A stretch of 41,223 nucleotides of DNA. Source: Cypionkella sp. GTDB lineage: Bacteria > Pseudomonadota > Alphaproteobacteria > Rhodobacterales > Rhodobacteraceae. Shown here piece by piece: positions 32,887 through 41,223 of this stretch. The position numbers and the translations under genes are program-made. The notes under the pieces were generated by a model. That model ran no database searches, was not told where the DNA came from, and was given only the letters and a program-made list of their open reading frames with translations. Within the stretch, counting starts at the first letter, position 1, and each line of letters starts with the position of its first letter. The stretch covers positions 1-41,223 of the forward strand of contig JALOSF010000032.1 in NCBI GenBank assembly GCA_025458525.1. Direction: 5' to 3'.

Positions 32887-33708
32887 TCAGTTGATGGACT
32901 CGGGCAGCAGCACCATGATTGTCGGGCGCCCGGGCAGATTGCGCAGCGACACGTCCAGCGATGGCCCCCCTGTTTCCACCACGTCGAATTCCGCCCTCAT
33001 GTTATCCAGAAACATCGACAGCGAGGCCCCGGAAAACCAGTGCATCGGGATCACGATGGACGAACGCAGGCGGCGCACCACCTCGGCCATTTCGCTGACC
33101 GCCATGGTATAGCCGCCATCGACCGGAACCATCACCACATCAAGCCGCCCGATGCTGGCATATTGCGCGTCATCAGGCGCGTGGTGCAGATGGCCCAGAT
33201 GGCCGATGCACAGGCCCCCGGCCTCGAAAATGAAGATCGAATTGCCATTGGCCCGCGCCTCGCCCCCCCACCGCGAGCGCACATCGGTCGGCACGTTGCG
33301 CACCAGGAGCGGGCCAAGGTCCAACTCGTGCTGCGCCGGCCCCGCCTCGGTGGCCCAGCCTTGCAGCACATGCGGAATGCGCGGGTCGGGGTTCGGCGTC
33401 CAATGCGTGGAATGGGCGTTGTTCATCGTCACCACATCGGGCACCCAGTCGCGCAGGCCGGTGTATCCGGTGTAATCGGTCACGACCGTCTTGCCGCCCG
33501 CGGCGATGGCAAAACTGGCGTGGTCGATGAAATGGATGCGCACCTGATCTGCGGCCAGATCGGGGGCAAAGCTCGCGGGCATCACCTGCGCGATGCCTTG
33601 GGCCACCGCAAAACAATGCGACGGGATACGCTCGGGCGCAGCGGTCTGCGCAAGCGCCGGGGCGGCAAGAAGAACGGACAACAAGGCTGGCAGGATCGTC
33701 AGACGCAT
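32887..33708 (-). CDS. Secreted metallo-beta-lactamase-fold hydrolase (UlaG-like)
   Basis: The product is 273 aa. A Sec signal peptide (MRLTILPALLSVLLAAPALAQ) predicts the periplasm. The fold is suggested by IHFIDHASFAIAAGG, TDYTGYTG, NNAHSTHWTP, CIGHLGHLHH, VMVPVDGGYTM and IPMHWF. These are positions equivalent to the UlaG-type metal ligands, although the classical HxHxDH is altered to NNAHSTH. The substrate is unknown. ATG 33708 follows GGAGGT; 11 extra in-frame codons upstream are excluded. It is downstream of the oxidase/thrC cluster but separated by 82 bp without a clear terminator. Confidence 0.85.
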   Translation of the reverse strand: MRLTILPALLSVLLAAPALAQTAAPERIPSHCFAVAQGIAQVMPASFAPDLAADQVRIHFIDHASFAIAAGGKTVVTDYTGYTGLRDWVPDVVTMNNAHSTHWTPNPDPRIPHVLQGWATEAGPAQHELDLGPLLVRNVPTDVRSRWGGEARANGNSIFIFEAGGLCIGHLGHLHHAPDDAQYASIGRLDVVMVPVDGGYTMAVSEMAEVVRRLRSSIVIPMHWFSGASLSMFLDNMRAEFDVVETGGPSLDVSLRNLPGRPTIMVLLPESIN

Positions 33709-33790
33709 CGGGCACCTCCGGTCTGATCCCAAACCTAGCACGGCTTTCCCTTGCGTCAGCCGCCCGTCACGATCACGCTTTTGTCAGCAC

Positions 33791-34375
33791 TCAGCCCACA
33801 TCGGTGCGGCCCCGCCGATCGGCGCGCAAGGCGGCATAAAGCACATGATTGCGCCACCGCCCGTTGATCTGAAGATAGCTTTGCGCAACCCCTTCATACT
33901 TGAAGCCGGTCTTTTCAAGCACCCCTCGGCTGGCCACGTTTTCGGGCAGGCATGCCGCCTCGATACGGCTGAGGTCCAGCGCGGTGAAGGCGTGATGCAC
34001 CACCGCCAGAATCGCCTCTCGCATATAGCCTCGGCGGCTGAACTGCTCGCCCACCCAATAGCCGATGGTGCCGCATTGCGACGGACCGCGCCGGATGTTG
34101 TCCAGCGTGATCGCGCCCAAAAGCTGTTGATCCTGCCGCCGGATCATCAGGAATGGCACGGCTGTGCCCTGCGCTTCGGCCCGCTGCGCCCAATAGACGC
34201 GGTTGGTAAAGGATCGGCGCGACAGGTGATCGGCCGACCAGACCGGCTCCCATTGCGTCAGAAAGGCGGCGCTGCCCTCGCGCAGATCGGCCCAGGCCCG
34301 CCAGTCGCCATGCACCGGCAGGCGCAGCGTCATGCGCTCTGTCTCCAGCTTGGGCCGACGACGAAACGGCAGCAT
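33791..34375 (-). CDS. GNAT-family N-acetyltransferase (RimJ/RimL type)
   Basis: The 194-aa acetyl-CoA-dependent transferase ends the long operon. The RimJ/RimL pattern is visible: LETERMTLRLP at the start, then AITLDNIRRG, GTIGYWVGEQFSRRGYMREA (CoA loop RRGYM) and NVASRGVLEKTGFKYEG. Likely targets are N-terminal amino groups of a protein such as ribosomal S5, but these families are broad. The start overlaps the M16 stop as TGATG. The conserved order thrC, M16, GNAT in this group argues for a shared operon. Confidence 0.92.
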   Translation of the reverse strand: MLPFRRRPKLETERMTLRLPVHGDWRAWADLREGSAAFLTQWEPVWSADHLSRRSFTNRVYWAQRAEAQGTAVPFLMIRRQDQQLLGAITLDNIRRGPSQCGTIGYWVGEQFSRRGYMREAILAVVHHAFTALDLSRIEAACLPENVASRGVLEKTGFKYEGVAQSYLQINGRWRNHVLYAALRADRRGRTDVG

Positions 34376-35634
34376 CAGGCGGCAAGCCGGTCGCGGATAA
34401 CCCCCAGCCCCGGCGCCTTGGCGACCGGACCATAAAGCGCCAGGGCCGTTTTCGCGCCCGCCAGTTCACCGGCAAAACGGCGCACATTGGCCATGGTCAC
34501 GGCGTCGATCTTGGCCACCGCTTCTTCGGGCGCAGGCACCCGGCCCCAGACGGCCAGCAGACGCGCGTTGCGCTCGGCCCGGTTCGACGGGCTTTCCAGC
34601 CCCATCAGCAACCCGGCCTTGAGTTGCGCGCGGGCGCGGGCGACCTCGGCCTCGCTCATGTCATCGGCGGCGCGCTTCATCTCGTCCACCGTCAACTGCG
34701 CCAATGCGGCGATTTCCTCTTTGGACGTGCCGGCATAGATGGTGATCGATCCAGTGTCTTCATAAGCGCCCGACTGGGCAAAGATCGAATAGCACAGGCC
34801 GCGTTCTTCGCGGATCTTCTGGAACAGGCGGGATGACATGCCACCGCCCATCGTCATCGCATAGACCTGCGCGGTATAGACATCGGCATGGCGATAGCCC
34901 GGCCCTTCGAGAGACAGGGCGAAATGCACCTGTTCCAGCTTTTTCACCTCGCGCCGCTCGCCCCCGATAAAGGCGGCGGGTTCGACCAGACTGATACCCC
35001 GCGCGGGCAGATGGCCAAAGATTGCCTGCGCCTGCGCCACGATCGCCTCATGGTCCACCCCGCCCGAGGCGGACAGGATCATCTGGTCAGGCGCATAATG
35101 CTGACCCACGAAAGCACGCAGATCCTCGGCGGTAAAGCTGCTGACCCGCTCTGCCGGGCCAAGGATGGTGCGGCCAAAGGGCTGGTCGGGATAAGACACC
35201 TCTTGCAGCCAGTCGAAGATGATGTCGTCGGGCGTGTCCAGCGCCTGCCCGATTTCCTGCAAGATCACATGACGCTCTGTCTCGATTTCCTTGGGGTCGA
35301 ACACCGGGTTCAACACGATGTCGGAAATCACATCCAGCGCCAGCGGCACATCGGCCACAAGGCAGCGGGCGTAATAGGCCGTCATTTCCTTGGACGTATA
35401 GGCGTTGATATAGCCGCCCACATCCTCGATTTCCTCGGCGATCTGAAGCGCGCTGCGCTTGGCGGTGCCCTTGAACGCCATGTGTTCCAGAAAATGCGCG
35501 ATGCCGTTCTGCTCGGGCCGTTCGTGCCGCCCGCCCGCCATCACCCAAACCCCGACCGAGGCCGATTGCAGCCCCGGCATATGTTCGGTGACGATCTTCA
35601 AACCATTGGGCAGGGTCGAGATATGCAGGCTCAA
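34375..35634 (-). CDS. M16-family zinc metallopeptidase (processing-peptidase-like)
   Basis: The 419-aa product has the inverted zinc motif HFLEH at 47-51 and the third ligand E127, 76 residues later as the family requires. Residues SRLFQKIREERGLCYS in the second half are the M16 C-terminal domain signature. There is no signal peptide. The start codon is TTG, overlapping the thrC stop as TTGA, so translation is probably coupled to thrC. The family cleaves peptides; in bacteria its substrates are mostly unknown. Confidence 0.94.
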   Translation of the reverse strand: MSLHISTLPNGLKIVTEHMPGLQSASVGVWVMAGGRHERPEQNGIAHFLEHMAFKGTAKRSALQIAEEIEDVGGYINAYTSKEMTAYYARCLVADVPLALDVISDIVLNPVFDPKEIETERHVILQEIGQALDTPDDIIFDWLQEVSYPDQPFGRTILGPAERVSSFTAEDLRAFVGQHYAPDQMILSASGGVDHEAIVAQAQAIFGHLPARGISLVEPAAFIGGERREVKKLEQVHFALSLEGPGYRHADVYTAQVYAMTMGGGMSSRLFQKIREERGLCYSIFAQSGAYEDTGSITIYAGTSKEEIAALAQLTVDEMKRAADDMSEAEVARARAQLKAGLLMGLESPSNRAERNARLLAVWGRVPAPEEAVAKIDAVTMANVRRFAGELAGAKTALALYGPVAKAPGLGVIRDRLAA

Positions 35635-37016
35635 GATGCGATCCTTTCGCGGATCAGGGATTGGATGCGGCCCAGATCATTGGGCACGCGCGTCAGCCGT
35701 TCACGCCGGTCAAACAGATCGGCCATGCGGGGCGGCAATTCGGGGCGCTGGCCGATGGCCTCCAGCACGGCGTCGGGGAATTTGGCGGGATGCGCGGTGG
35801 CAAGCGTGACCATCGGCGTCGCGCCAAGATGGTCATTGGCCACCTTCACGCCAACCGCCGAATGGGGGCACAGAATCTCTCCGGTGCGCACATATTCGCG
35901 ATTGATGGTGGCGGTCGTCTCCTCCTCGGAACACCGGCCCGAGGCAAAGGTGGCACGCAGGTCTTGCAGCGCGCCCTGGCTGATGCGAAAACCGCCCGTT
36001 TTCATTTCATCCATCAGCTGCGCAATCGCACCGCCATCGCGGCCATAGGCAAAGAACAGCGCGCGTTCAAAGTTGGACGACACCTGAATGTCCATCGATG
36101 GCGACATCGACGGCTTGACGCCATTGGTGCGATAGTCGCCTGAGGTGATCGCGCGGTGCAGAATGTCGTTCTGATTGGTGGCGATCACCAGCTTTTCAAT
36201 CGGAAGCCCCATCTTGCGCGCGATGTAGCCCGCGAAGATATCGCCGAAATTGCCGGTGGGCACCGTAAAGCTGACCGCGCGATGCGGCGCGCCCAAGGAC
36301 ACGGCGCTGGAGAAGTAATACACCACCTGCGCCAGAACCCGCGCCCAGTTGATGCTGTTCACCCCCGCCAGCCGAACACCATCGCGGAAGTCGAAATCGT
36401 TGAACATATCCTTCACGCGGGCCTGTGCGTCGTCGAAATCGCCATCGATGGCAAGCGCGTGCACATTCGCCTCGGCAGGGGTGGTCATCTGGCGGCGCTG
36501 CACCTCGGACACCCGGCCATGCGGGTAAAGGATGAACAGATCGACGTTCGAGAGGCCGCGAAACGCCTCCATCGCCGCCGATCCGGTGTCGCCGCTGGTG
36601 GCCCCCACGATGGTGATCCGCTCTCCGGTCTTGGCCAGCGCCGCCTGCATCATCTGCCCGATCAGCTGCATGGCGAAATCCTTGAACGCCAGCGTCGGGC
36701 CGTGGAACAGCTCCAACAGGAAGTGGTTCGGCCCAAGCTGCACAATCGGCGCGCGGGCATGGTGGCCAAAGGACTTGTAGGCCGCGGCCAGAAGGCCACG
36801 AAATTCGTCATCCCCAAACGTGTCGCCCAGATAGGGGCGCATCACCGCGTAGGCGATCTCCTCATAGGATTGACCCGCCAAGGCCGCGATCTGATCGGGC
36901 GGCATGACCGGAATGCTCTGTGGCACATAAAGGCCGCCATCGCGGGCAAGGCCCGTCATCATCGCTTCGCCAAAGCCAAGCACCGGGGCCGCGCCACGGG
37001 TAGAGATGTATTTCAT
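35631..37016 (-). CDS. thrC: Threonine synthase
   Basis: The 461-aa PLP enzyme converts O-phospho-homoserine to threonine. The PLP lysine is K112 in TLAFKDFAMQ. The phosphate-binding loop GATSGDTGSAA and the N-terminal MKYISTRG (bacterial/fungal long form) are intact. ATG 37016 is preferred to the GTG one codon upstream. It lies 13 bp downstream of SURF1 and overlaps the M16 gene, so an amino-acid gene is embedded in the cytochrome oxidase cluster, as often in Rhodobacteraceae. Confidence 0.96.
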   Translation of the reverse strand: MKYISTRGAAPVLGFGEAMMTGLARDGGLYVPQSIPVMPPDQIAALAGQSYEEIAYAVMRPYLGDTFGDDEFRGLLAAAYKSFGHHARAPIVQLGPNHFLLELFHGPTLAFKDFAMQLIGQMMQAALAKTGERITIVGATSGDTGSAAMEAFRGLSNVDLFILYPHGRVSEVQRRQMTTPAEANVHALAIDGDFDDAQARVKDMFNDFDFRDGVRLAGVNSINWARVLAQVVYYFSSAVSLGAPHRAVSFTVPTGNFGDIFAGYIARKMGLPIEKLVIATNQNDILHRAITSGDYRTNGVKPSMSPSMDIQVSSNFERALFFAYGRDGGAIAQLMDEMKTGGFRISQGALQDLRATFASGRCSEEETTATINREYVRTGEILCPHSAVGVKVANDHLGATPMVTLATAHPAKFPDAVLEAIGQRPELPPRMADLFDRRERLTRVPNDLGRIQSLIRERIAS

Positions 37017-37029
37017 CACACGTTCGCCT

Positions 37030-37698
37030 TCAAACCGTCCTGCGCCTGATACGCCACAGAAGATACGCTGTCATCCCCAACCAGACGGCAGCGAGGCCAA
37101 ACCATTGCACGGCATAGCCAAGGTGATCGTTGGGGATACCGGAATTGTCCACGGGCAACGGCTCGATCCCCGGCGCGGTGGCCTCGCGCGCGACGATCAA
37201 CAACGGCTCGGCCTGCAAGGCGGCGGCCATCGCCGGCACGTCGCGGGCAAACCACAGCCCGGTCTTTTCATCGGGCGGCGGGGTGAAACTGTCCACCTCC
37301 GCAGGCCAGTGCAGGTTGCCCGTCACCGTGGTGGCATCCGCTCCGGGCGCGGCACCGCGATCCGCTTCGGCAACAAAGCCGCGATCAACCATCACGCGGC
37401 GGCCGCCGGTTTCAAACACCTCGACGATCCGCACCCCGGCGCCAATCTGCTTGCGGCTGACCAGAACCTCCAGCCTTTGCCCGGTAAAGCGCCCTGTCGC
37501 CGTCACCGGCAGATAACGGTCGGCCTCGGCGTCCGGCGCGGGCGGGAGTGTGACCGGAGCCGCAACGATGCGGGCATCGATGTCGGCCAAAATCGCCTCT
37601 TTCCACTCTTTCCGTTGCAGTTGCCAGACCCCAAGGCCGATCAGGATCGCCGCGCCGATCAGGCCGAACACCAGGGGAACAATCATGCGGCGGGTCAT
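37030..37698 (-). CDS. SURF1-family cytochrome oxidase assembly protein
   Basis: The 222-aa inner-membrane protein has a helix at each end (MIVPLVFGLIGAAILIGLGVWQLQRKEWK and VQWFGLAAVWLGMTAYLLW) and a periplasmic domain between. The motifs GVWQLQRKEWK, RVMVDRGFV and NDHLGYAVQWF are the SURF1 signatures. It supports haem a insertion into CtaD. ATG 37698 has a GGAG site; 25 in-frame codons further upstream run into the hairpin before it. It lies 93 bp after ctaE, then 13 bp before thrC. Confidence 0.94.
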   Translation of the reverse strand: MTRRMIVPLVFGLIGAAILIGLGVWQLQRKEWKEAILADIDARIVAAPVTLPPAPDAEADRYLPVTATGRFTGQRLEVLVSRKQIGAGVRIVEVFETGGRRVMVDRGFVAEADRGAAPGADATTVTGNLHWPAEVDSFTPPPDEKTGLWFARDVPAMAAALQAEPLLIVAREATAPGIEPLPVDNSGIPNDHLGYAVQWFGLAAVWLGMTAYLLWRIRRRTV

Positions 37699-37718
37699 GC
37701 AAACTCCGACAATGGGAA

Positions 37719-37744
37719 AGGCGCGGACCTGTTGGCCCGCGCCT
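37719..37744 (-). terminator. Hairpin between ctaE and SURF1
   Basis: AGGCGCGG and CCGCGCCT form a perfect 8-bp stem with a 10-nt loop, followed on the minus strand by TTTCCC. It may partly terminate the oxidase transcript before SURF1-thrC, or be a processing site. Confidence 0.5.
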
Positions 37745-37791
37745 GATGTGTCCTGCACCCGTCGGGACGTCAAGCCCCGCAGTCAGGTGGC

Positions 37792-38592
37792 TTACTGGCC
37801 CCAGACGTAGATCGAGGCAAAGAGGAACAGCCAAACCACATCGACAAAGTGCCAATACCAGGCAGCAGCCTCGAACCCGACATGCTTTTGCGGGGTGAAG
37901 TGCCCCTTCATCGCCCGGATCAGGCAAACGGCCAGAAAGATGGTGCCGATCACCACGTGAAAGCCGTGGAACCCTGTCGCCATGAAAAAGTTGGCGCCGT
38001 AGATGTTCCCGGCAAAGCCAAAGGCCGCGTGGGTATATTCATAGACCTGAAGGATGGTGAAGAACACGCCCAGCACGATGGCAAGCAGCAGCCCGTTCTT
38101 GAGGTCCTTGCGGTTGTTTTCATGCACCAGCGCGTGATGCGCCCAGGTGGCCGCCGCTCCCGAGCACAGCAGGATCAGCGTATTGATCAAAGGCAGGTGC
38201 CATGGGTCGAATGTCTCGATCCCGGCGGGGGGCCAGACGCCGTCAACGGCGGGCGACAGCGGCCCCATCGGGTAAAGCGCGTGCTTGAAGAACGACCAGA
38301 ACCACGCGGCAAAGAACATCACTTCGGACATGATGAACATGATGAAGCCGTAGCGCAGGCCGATGCTGACCACCGGGGTGTGATCGCCGTCCTGGCTTTC
38401 CTTGACCACATCGGCCCACCAGCCGAACATCACGTAAAGCACGCCGACCAGGCCGATCAGGCCCAGCCAAGGGCCAGAGCCGTGCATCCACAGCACAGAG
38501 CCAAACAGCATGACAAAGGCCGCGACCGCAGCCAGAAATGGCCAGATCGATGGCGGCAGAATGTGATAGTCGTGGTTCTTGGCCTGGGCCAT
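37792..38592 (-). CDS. ctaE: Cytochrome c oxidase subunit III
   Basis: The 266-aa inner-membrane protein has seven predicted helices. It opens [18 protein letters not shown], and has [20 protein letters not shown] and [14 protein letters not shown], all standard for aa3-type COX3. The buried Glu of helix III is in SEVMFF. It stabilises the CtaD/CtaC core and proton uptake. It lies 25 bp after ctaG. Confidence 0.97.
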   Translation of the reverse strand: MAQAKNHDYHILPPSIWPFLAAVAAFVMLFGSVLWMHGSGPWLGLIGLVGVLYVMFGWWADVVKESQDGDHTPVVSIGLRYGFIMFIMSEVMFFAAWFWSFFKHALYPMGPLSPAVDGVWPPAGIETFDPWHLPLINTLILLCSGAAATWAHHALVHENNRKDLKNGLLLAIVLGVFFTILQVYEYTHAAFGFAGNIYGANFFMATGFHGFHVVIGTIFLAVCLIRAMKGHFTPQKHVGFEAAAWYWHFVDVVWLFLFASIYVWGQ

Positions 38593-38617
38593 GGTCGGTT
38601 CCCTCGGTTCTTTTTTG

Positions 38618-39187
38618 TCAGTTTACCTTGCCCTCGGGCGAAACGGCAAGCGCCGCCTGCTCCTCGGTCAGGGGAGTTTCATAGAAGGTGTAGGACAGCG
38701 TGATTTCCTTGACGAACTTGCCTTCGCGGTCGGTCACGATGGCCGGATCGACGAAAAAGCTGACCGGCATCTGCACGGTCTCGCCGGGCTGCAAGACCTG
38801 TTCGGTAAAGCAGAAGCAGGCGATCTTGGCAAAATAGCCGCCCGCGGCATCCGGCGTCACGTTGTAGCTTGCGGTGCCCGCGATGACCCGGTCGGTCGGG
38901 TTATGCGCCTCATAGAAGGCAAGGGCATTCTCGCCGATGCGCACGGTCATGGTGCGCTGCACCGGCTTGAACTCCCACGCCATGCCGCCCGAGGTGGAGC
39001 CGTCAAAGCGGATCTGGATGGTCTGGTCCAGCACGGTCTCGGGCGCGGCGGTCGCAACCGAGGTGGTGCCGCCAAAGCCCGTCACCCGGCAGAACCAGTC
39101 GTAGAACGGCACGGCCGCAAAGGAAAGCGCGCCCATCGTTACGACGACGCCCGCCAGCTTGGCCGCGGTTTTAAGTGCTGGTGTCAT
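38618..39187 (-). CDS. ctaG: Cytochrome c oxidase copper chaperone CtaG/Cox11
   Basis: The 189-aa protein has one N-terminal membrane helix and a periplasmic immunoglobulin-like domain. The copper site CFCF (C124, C126) is intact and C33 lies near the membrane in [10 protein letters not shown]. It delivers copper to the CuB site of subunit I. The gene overlaps the small ORF upstream by 4 nt. Confidence 0.96.
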   Translation of the reverse strand: MTPALKTAAKLAGVVVTMGALSFAAVPFYDWFCRVTGFGGTTSVATAAPETVLDQTIQIRFDGSTSGGMAWEFKPVQRTMTVRIGENALAFYEAHNPTDRVIAGTASYNVTPDAAGGYFAKIACFCFTEQVLQPGETVQMPVSFFVDPAIVTDREGKFVKEITLSYTFYETPLTEEQAALAVSPEGKVN

Positions 39188-39384
39188 GGCTGCGCCCCCC
39201 CTGTGGCTGCGGGTTCAAGTTCGGGCCGTGCGACATGGTCGAAGGCCTGCATCGGATCGCCGCGCGTGACCTTCACCACGGTCAGCGCAAAGACCAGCAT
39301 GACAAAGGCCACCAGCGTCAATCCCAACCCAAGGTTGCGCGAAAAGCGGCGGCGGTGCAATTCATGGTCTGGACGAAAACTCAT
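39184..39384 (-). CDS. Small single-helix membrane protein of the cox operon
   Basis: The 66-aa product has a basic N-terminus (HELHRRRFSRN), one hydrophobic helix at about 17-38 (GLGLTLVAFVMLVFALTVVKV) and a short periplasmic tail. It overlaps ctaB and ctaG by 4 nt each, so all three are translationally coupled. Small ORFs at this position are common in alphaproteobacterial oxidase operons. Comparison with CtaF/CoxF-type assembly factors is reasonable, but the function is unknown to me. Confidence 0.85.
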   Translation of the reverse strand: MSFRPDHELHRRRFSRNLGLGLTLVAFVMLVFALTVVKVTRGDPMQAFDHVARPELEPAATGGAQP

Positions 39385-40316
39385 ACCCAGCCCCCAAGCC
39401 CATAGGCTTTCAACAGCGCCTCGATCAGGAAGGCCGCGAAATGCAGGAACAGATAGGCGAGCGAGAATTTGAACACCTTCTTCTCGACCGCGTATTTGTC
39501 CCCTTCGGCGGTTTCTTCGGCGCGCTTCCAGATGTCATAGGCGCCCTTCAGGAAGATCGCGTTCAGCACCACAGCGGTGGCCAGCGTGAAGGGCCCGCCG
39601 ATCGAGGTCAGCGCCGACCAGATCGACACCGGCGCCAGCAGGACAGTGTAGATCAGGATCTGACGCCGGGTTTCGCGGCGGCCATGCGTCACCGTCAGCA
39701 TCGGCACGCCGGCGGTGTGGTAGTCGCCCTTCATGAACAGGGCCAGCGCCCAGAAATGCGGCGGCGTCCACATGAAGATAAGCCCGAACATCAGCGCCGA
39801 TTCAATCGACACCCCGCCCGTGGCCACGGCCCAGCCGATCATGGGCGGAAAGGCCCCCGCCGCGCCGCCGATCACGATGTTCTGCGGTGTCAGGCGCTTG
39901 AGCCACATCGAATAGACAACGGCATAGAAAAAGATCGTAAACGCCAGCAGGCCCGCGGCAAACAGATTGGCGGCCAGCGCCAGCATCACGATGGCGATGC
40001 CCGACAGCGCCAGGCCCAGGCCCAGCGCCTCGCCGGGTTGCACCTTGCCCGCGGGCACGGGCCGCGATCTGGTGCGCGTCATGACCGCATCGATATCGGC
40101 ATCCCACCACATGTTCAACGCACCCGACGCACCCGCGCCCAGCGCGATGAACAGGATCGAGGCAAAGCCCACGACCGGGTGCACCGCAACCGGCGCGACC
40201 AGCAGGCCAACCAGCGCCGTGAACACCACAAGCGACATCACCCGCGGCTTGAGCAAGGCAACATAGTCGCCGAACTGCGCCTCGCCGCTTTGCTGATAGG
40301 CTTGGGTATCGCTCAT
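39381..40316 (-). CDS. ctaB: Haem O synthase (protoheme IX farnesyltransferase)
   Basis: The 311-aa UbiA-type prenyltransferase has about eight or nine membrane helices. The first Asp-rich motif is N68-x3-D72-x3-D76 in NMWWDADID. LKPRVMSLVVFTALVGL and HFWALALFMKGDY are family signatures. It makes haem O from haem B, the precursor of haem A. It lies 71 bp after ctaC with an intercistronic hairpin between. Confidence 0.97.
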   Translation of the reverse strand: MSDTQAYQQSGEAQFGDYVALLKPRVMSLVVFTALVGLLVAPVAVHPVVGFASILFIALGAGASGALNMWWDADIDAVMTRTRSRPVPAGKVQPGEALGLGLALSGIAIVMLALAANLFAAGLLAFTIFFYAVVYSMWLKRLTPQNIVIGGAAGAFPPMIGWAVATGGVSIESALMFGLIFMWTPPHFWALALFMKGDYHTAGVPMLTVTHGRRETRRQILIYTVLLAPVSIWSALTSIGGPFTLATAVVLNAIFLKGAYDIWKRAEETAEGDKYAVEKKVFKFSLAYLFLHFAAFLIEALLKAYGLGGWV

Positions 40317-40340
40317 TGATGTCGTCCTTGGCTTAGGGAA

Positions 40341-40363
40341 ATGGCCCCGGATTGCGGGGCCAT
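40341..40363 (-). terminator. Hairpin between ctaC and ctaB
   Basis: ATGGCCCCG-GATTG-CGGGGCCAT is a perfect 9-bp stem with a 5-nt loop, followed on the minus strand by TTTCCC. It probably attenuates or punctuates the transcript so that ctaC mRNA exceeds ctaB mRNA. Confidence 0.6.
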
Positions 40364-40387
40364 CCTGTCGCGATCTTCGCGGCGGTG

Positions 40388-41223
40388 TCAGTCGTTCGCG
40401 GCCAGACGGGTCGCCGAATAAGCCTCGATGTCGGCAGCGGACAGCACGACATCCCCGGCTTTCGCCGCTTCAAGCCAGCGCGCATAGACCTCCTCGGACA
40501 CGACCTTGACCGTGATCGGCATGTAGGCATGCGCAATGCCGCACAGTTCCGAACACTGGCCGAAATAGACGCCCTCGCGCTCCGCCTTGAACCAGAGTTG
40601 CGCAAGGCGGCCCGGCACCGCGTCCTGCTTCACGCCAAAGGCGGGGATGGTCCAGGAGTGGATCACATCGGCCCCCGTCACCTGCATCACGATGGTCTTG
40701 CCCACGGGAACAACCACGGCGGTGTCGGTCGCAAGCAGGAATTCGGCATCGGTATAGCCCGCGGCGGCAAGCTGGGCCGACACCTCGGGGGTCAGGCGAT
40801 TGTCGCCGCCGGTGGCCGGCGCGCCGATCATATAGCTGTCGAAAGCAACCGGGGTGGCCCCTTCGGCATTGTCGGGCGTGATACCGTCATCGACATATTC
40901 ATACCCCCAATACCACTGATAGCCCGTCACCTTGATGGTGATGTCGCCCACGGGGATTTCCTGCTGCTTGAACAGCACCGGAAGCGAGAAGGCCCCGATG
41001 AACACAAGGATCAGGATCGGAACCACGGTCCACGCCACTTCAAGCGGCGAGTTGTGGGTAAAGGTCGCAGGCGTGGGGTTGCGCTTCTGGTTGTAGCGCA
41101 AGATCACCCAGATCAGCAGGCCGGTGACAAACACGGTGATGACGCTGATGATGATCAGGATCATCCAGTCAAGGCCCTGCAAATCGCGCGCAAGCTCTGT
41201 CGCGGCGGGCTGGAACCCGGTGC
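40388..41223 (-). CDS. ctaC: Cytochrome c oxidase subunit II (partial, N-terminus outside the window)
   Basis: The frame is open to the window edge; the visible part begins [13 protein letters not shown], typical of the region just before helix I, so the start codon and signal sequence lie beyond 41223. Two membrane helices ([18 protein letters not shown] and [19 protein letters not shown]) precede the cupredoxin domain. The CuA ligands are complete: [28 protein letters not shown] is the electron-entry patch. There is no fused cytochrome c at the C-terminus. It receives electrons from cytochrome c at the outer face of the inner membrane. The TTG at 41182 is an internal Leu codon, not a start. 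Confidence 0.96.
   Translation of the reverse strand, partial: TGFQPAATELARDLQGLDWMILIIISVITVFVTGLLIWVILRYNQKRNPTPATFTHNSPLEVAWTVVPILILVFIGAFSLPVLFKQQEIPVGDITIKVTGYQWYWGYEYVDDGITPDNAEGATPVAFDSYMIGAPATGGDNRLTPEVSAQLAAAGYTDAEFLLATDTAVVVPVGKTIVMQVTGADVIHSWTIPAFGVKQDAVPGRLAQLWFKAEREGVYFGQCSELCGIAHAYMPITVKVVSEEVYARWLEAAKAGDVVLSAADIEAYSATRLAAND

Noticed and set aside
40388-41182. Short complete subunit II gene starting at TTG 41182
   Set aside because: The frame continues to the window edge with typical subunit II residues ([12 protein letters not shown]), so the gene is truncated by the window rather than short.

Overview
The window looks like chromosomal DNA of an alphaproteobacterium of the Rhodobacteraceae (Rhodobacter/Gemmobacter-like). 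The reasons are a high-GC sequence with alphaproteobacterial codon use, a circularly permuted two-piece tmRNA gene, a trgA/trgB tellurite-resistance pair next to photolyase and cyclopropane-synthase genes, and an aa3-type cytochrome oxidase cluster of the order ctaC-ctaB-small ORF-ctaG-ctaE-SURF1-thrC-M16 peptidase-GNAT. No insertion sequence, phage gene, CRISPR array, rRNA or toxin-antitoxin pair was seen.

Layout. 1-1450: a tRNA-Ser(GGA), a small OB-fold-like hypothetical gene and a divergent XRE-type regulator with a perfect inverted repeat in front of it. 1454-5830 (minus strand): cysteine synthase, a large MscS-type channel and an AlaX editing protein, tightly coupled. 6011-8245 (minus): an omega-aminotransferase and an FCD-type GntR regulator, each preceded by a related palindrome lying directly upstream of a putative -35 box. 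8295-22154: a carbohydrate utilisation locus of about 14 kb. Its minus-strand operon runs SBP, two permeases, ATPase, GH2 beta-mannosidase, sugar isomerase/epimerase, Gfo/Idh/MocA dehydrogenase, GH43. Its plus-strand operon runs LacI regulator, second isomerase/epimerase, second Gfo/Idh/MocA dehydrogenase. Two LacI-like operators exactly 21 bp apart sit on the transporter promoter. 22219-26511 (minus): photolyase, Cfa-type synthase, trgA, trgB behind a promoter matching the Rhodobacter sigma-E (singlet-oxygen) pattern. 26582-28911: a class V aminotransferase and an AcuI-like reductase. 29146-30198: an orphan polyamine-type binding protein. 30321-30638: permuted ssrA. 30727-33708: a DUF1194 protein, a FAD-linked oxidase and an MBL-fold protein. 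33791-41223 (minus): the cytochrome oxidase/threonine synthase cluster, cut off inside ctaC by the window edge.

How the genes may work together. The sugar locus appears to import a glucose/mannose-type oligosaccharide, cleave it in the cytoplasm (neither glycosidase has a signal peptide) and process the product or the intact glycoside with two isomerase/epimerase plus dehydrogenase pairs. That arrangement suggests an oxidative keto-glycoside route, which is inference. The photolyase-cfa-trgAB block looks like a light/singlet-oxygen/tellurite stress operon. The most noteworthy signals are the regulatory architectures (tandem LacI operators in phase, paired GntR palindromes, the sigma-E-like promoter) and the doubled isomerase/dehydrogenase module.
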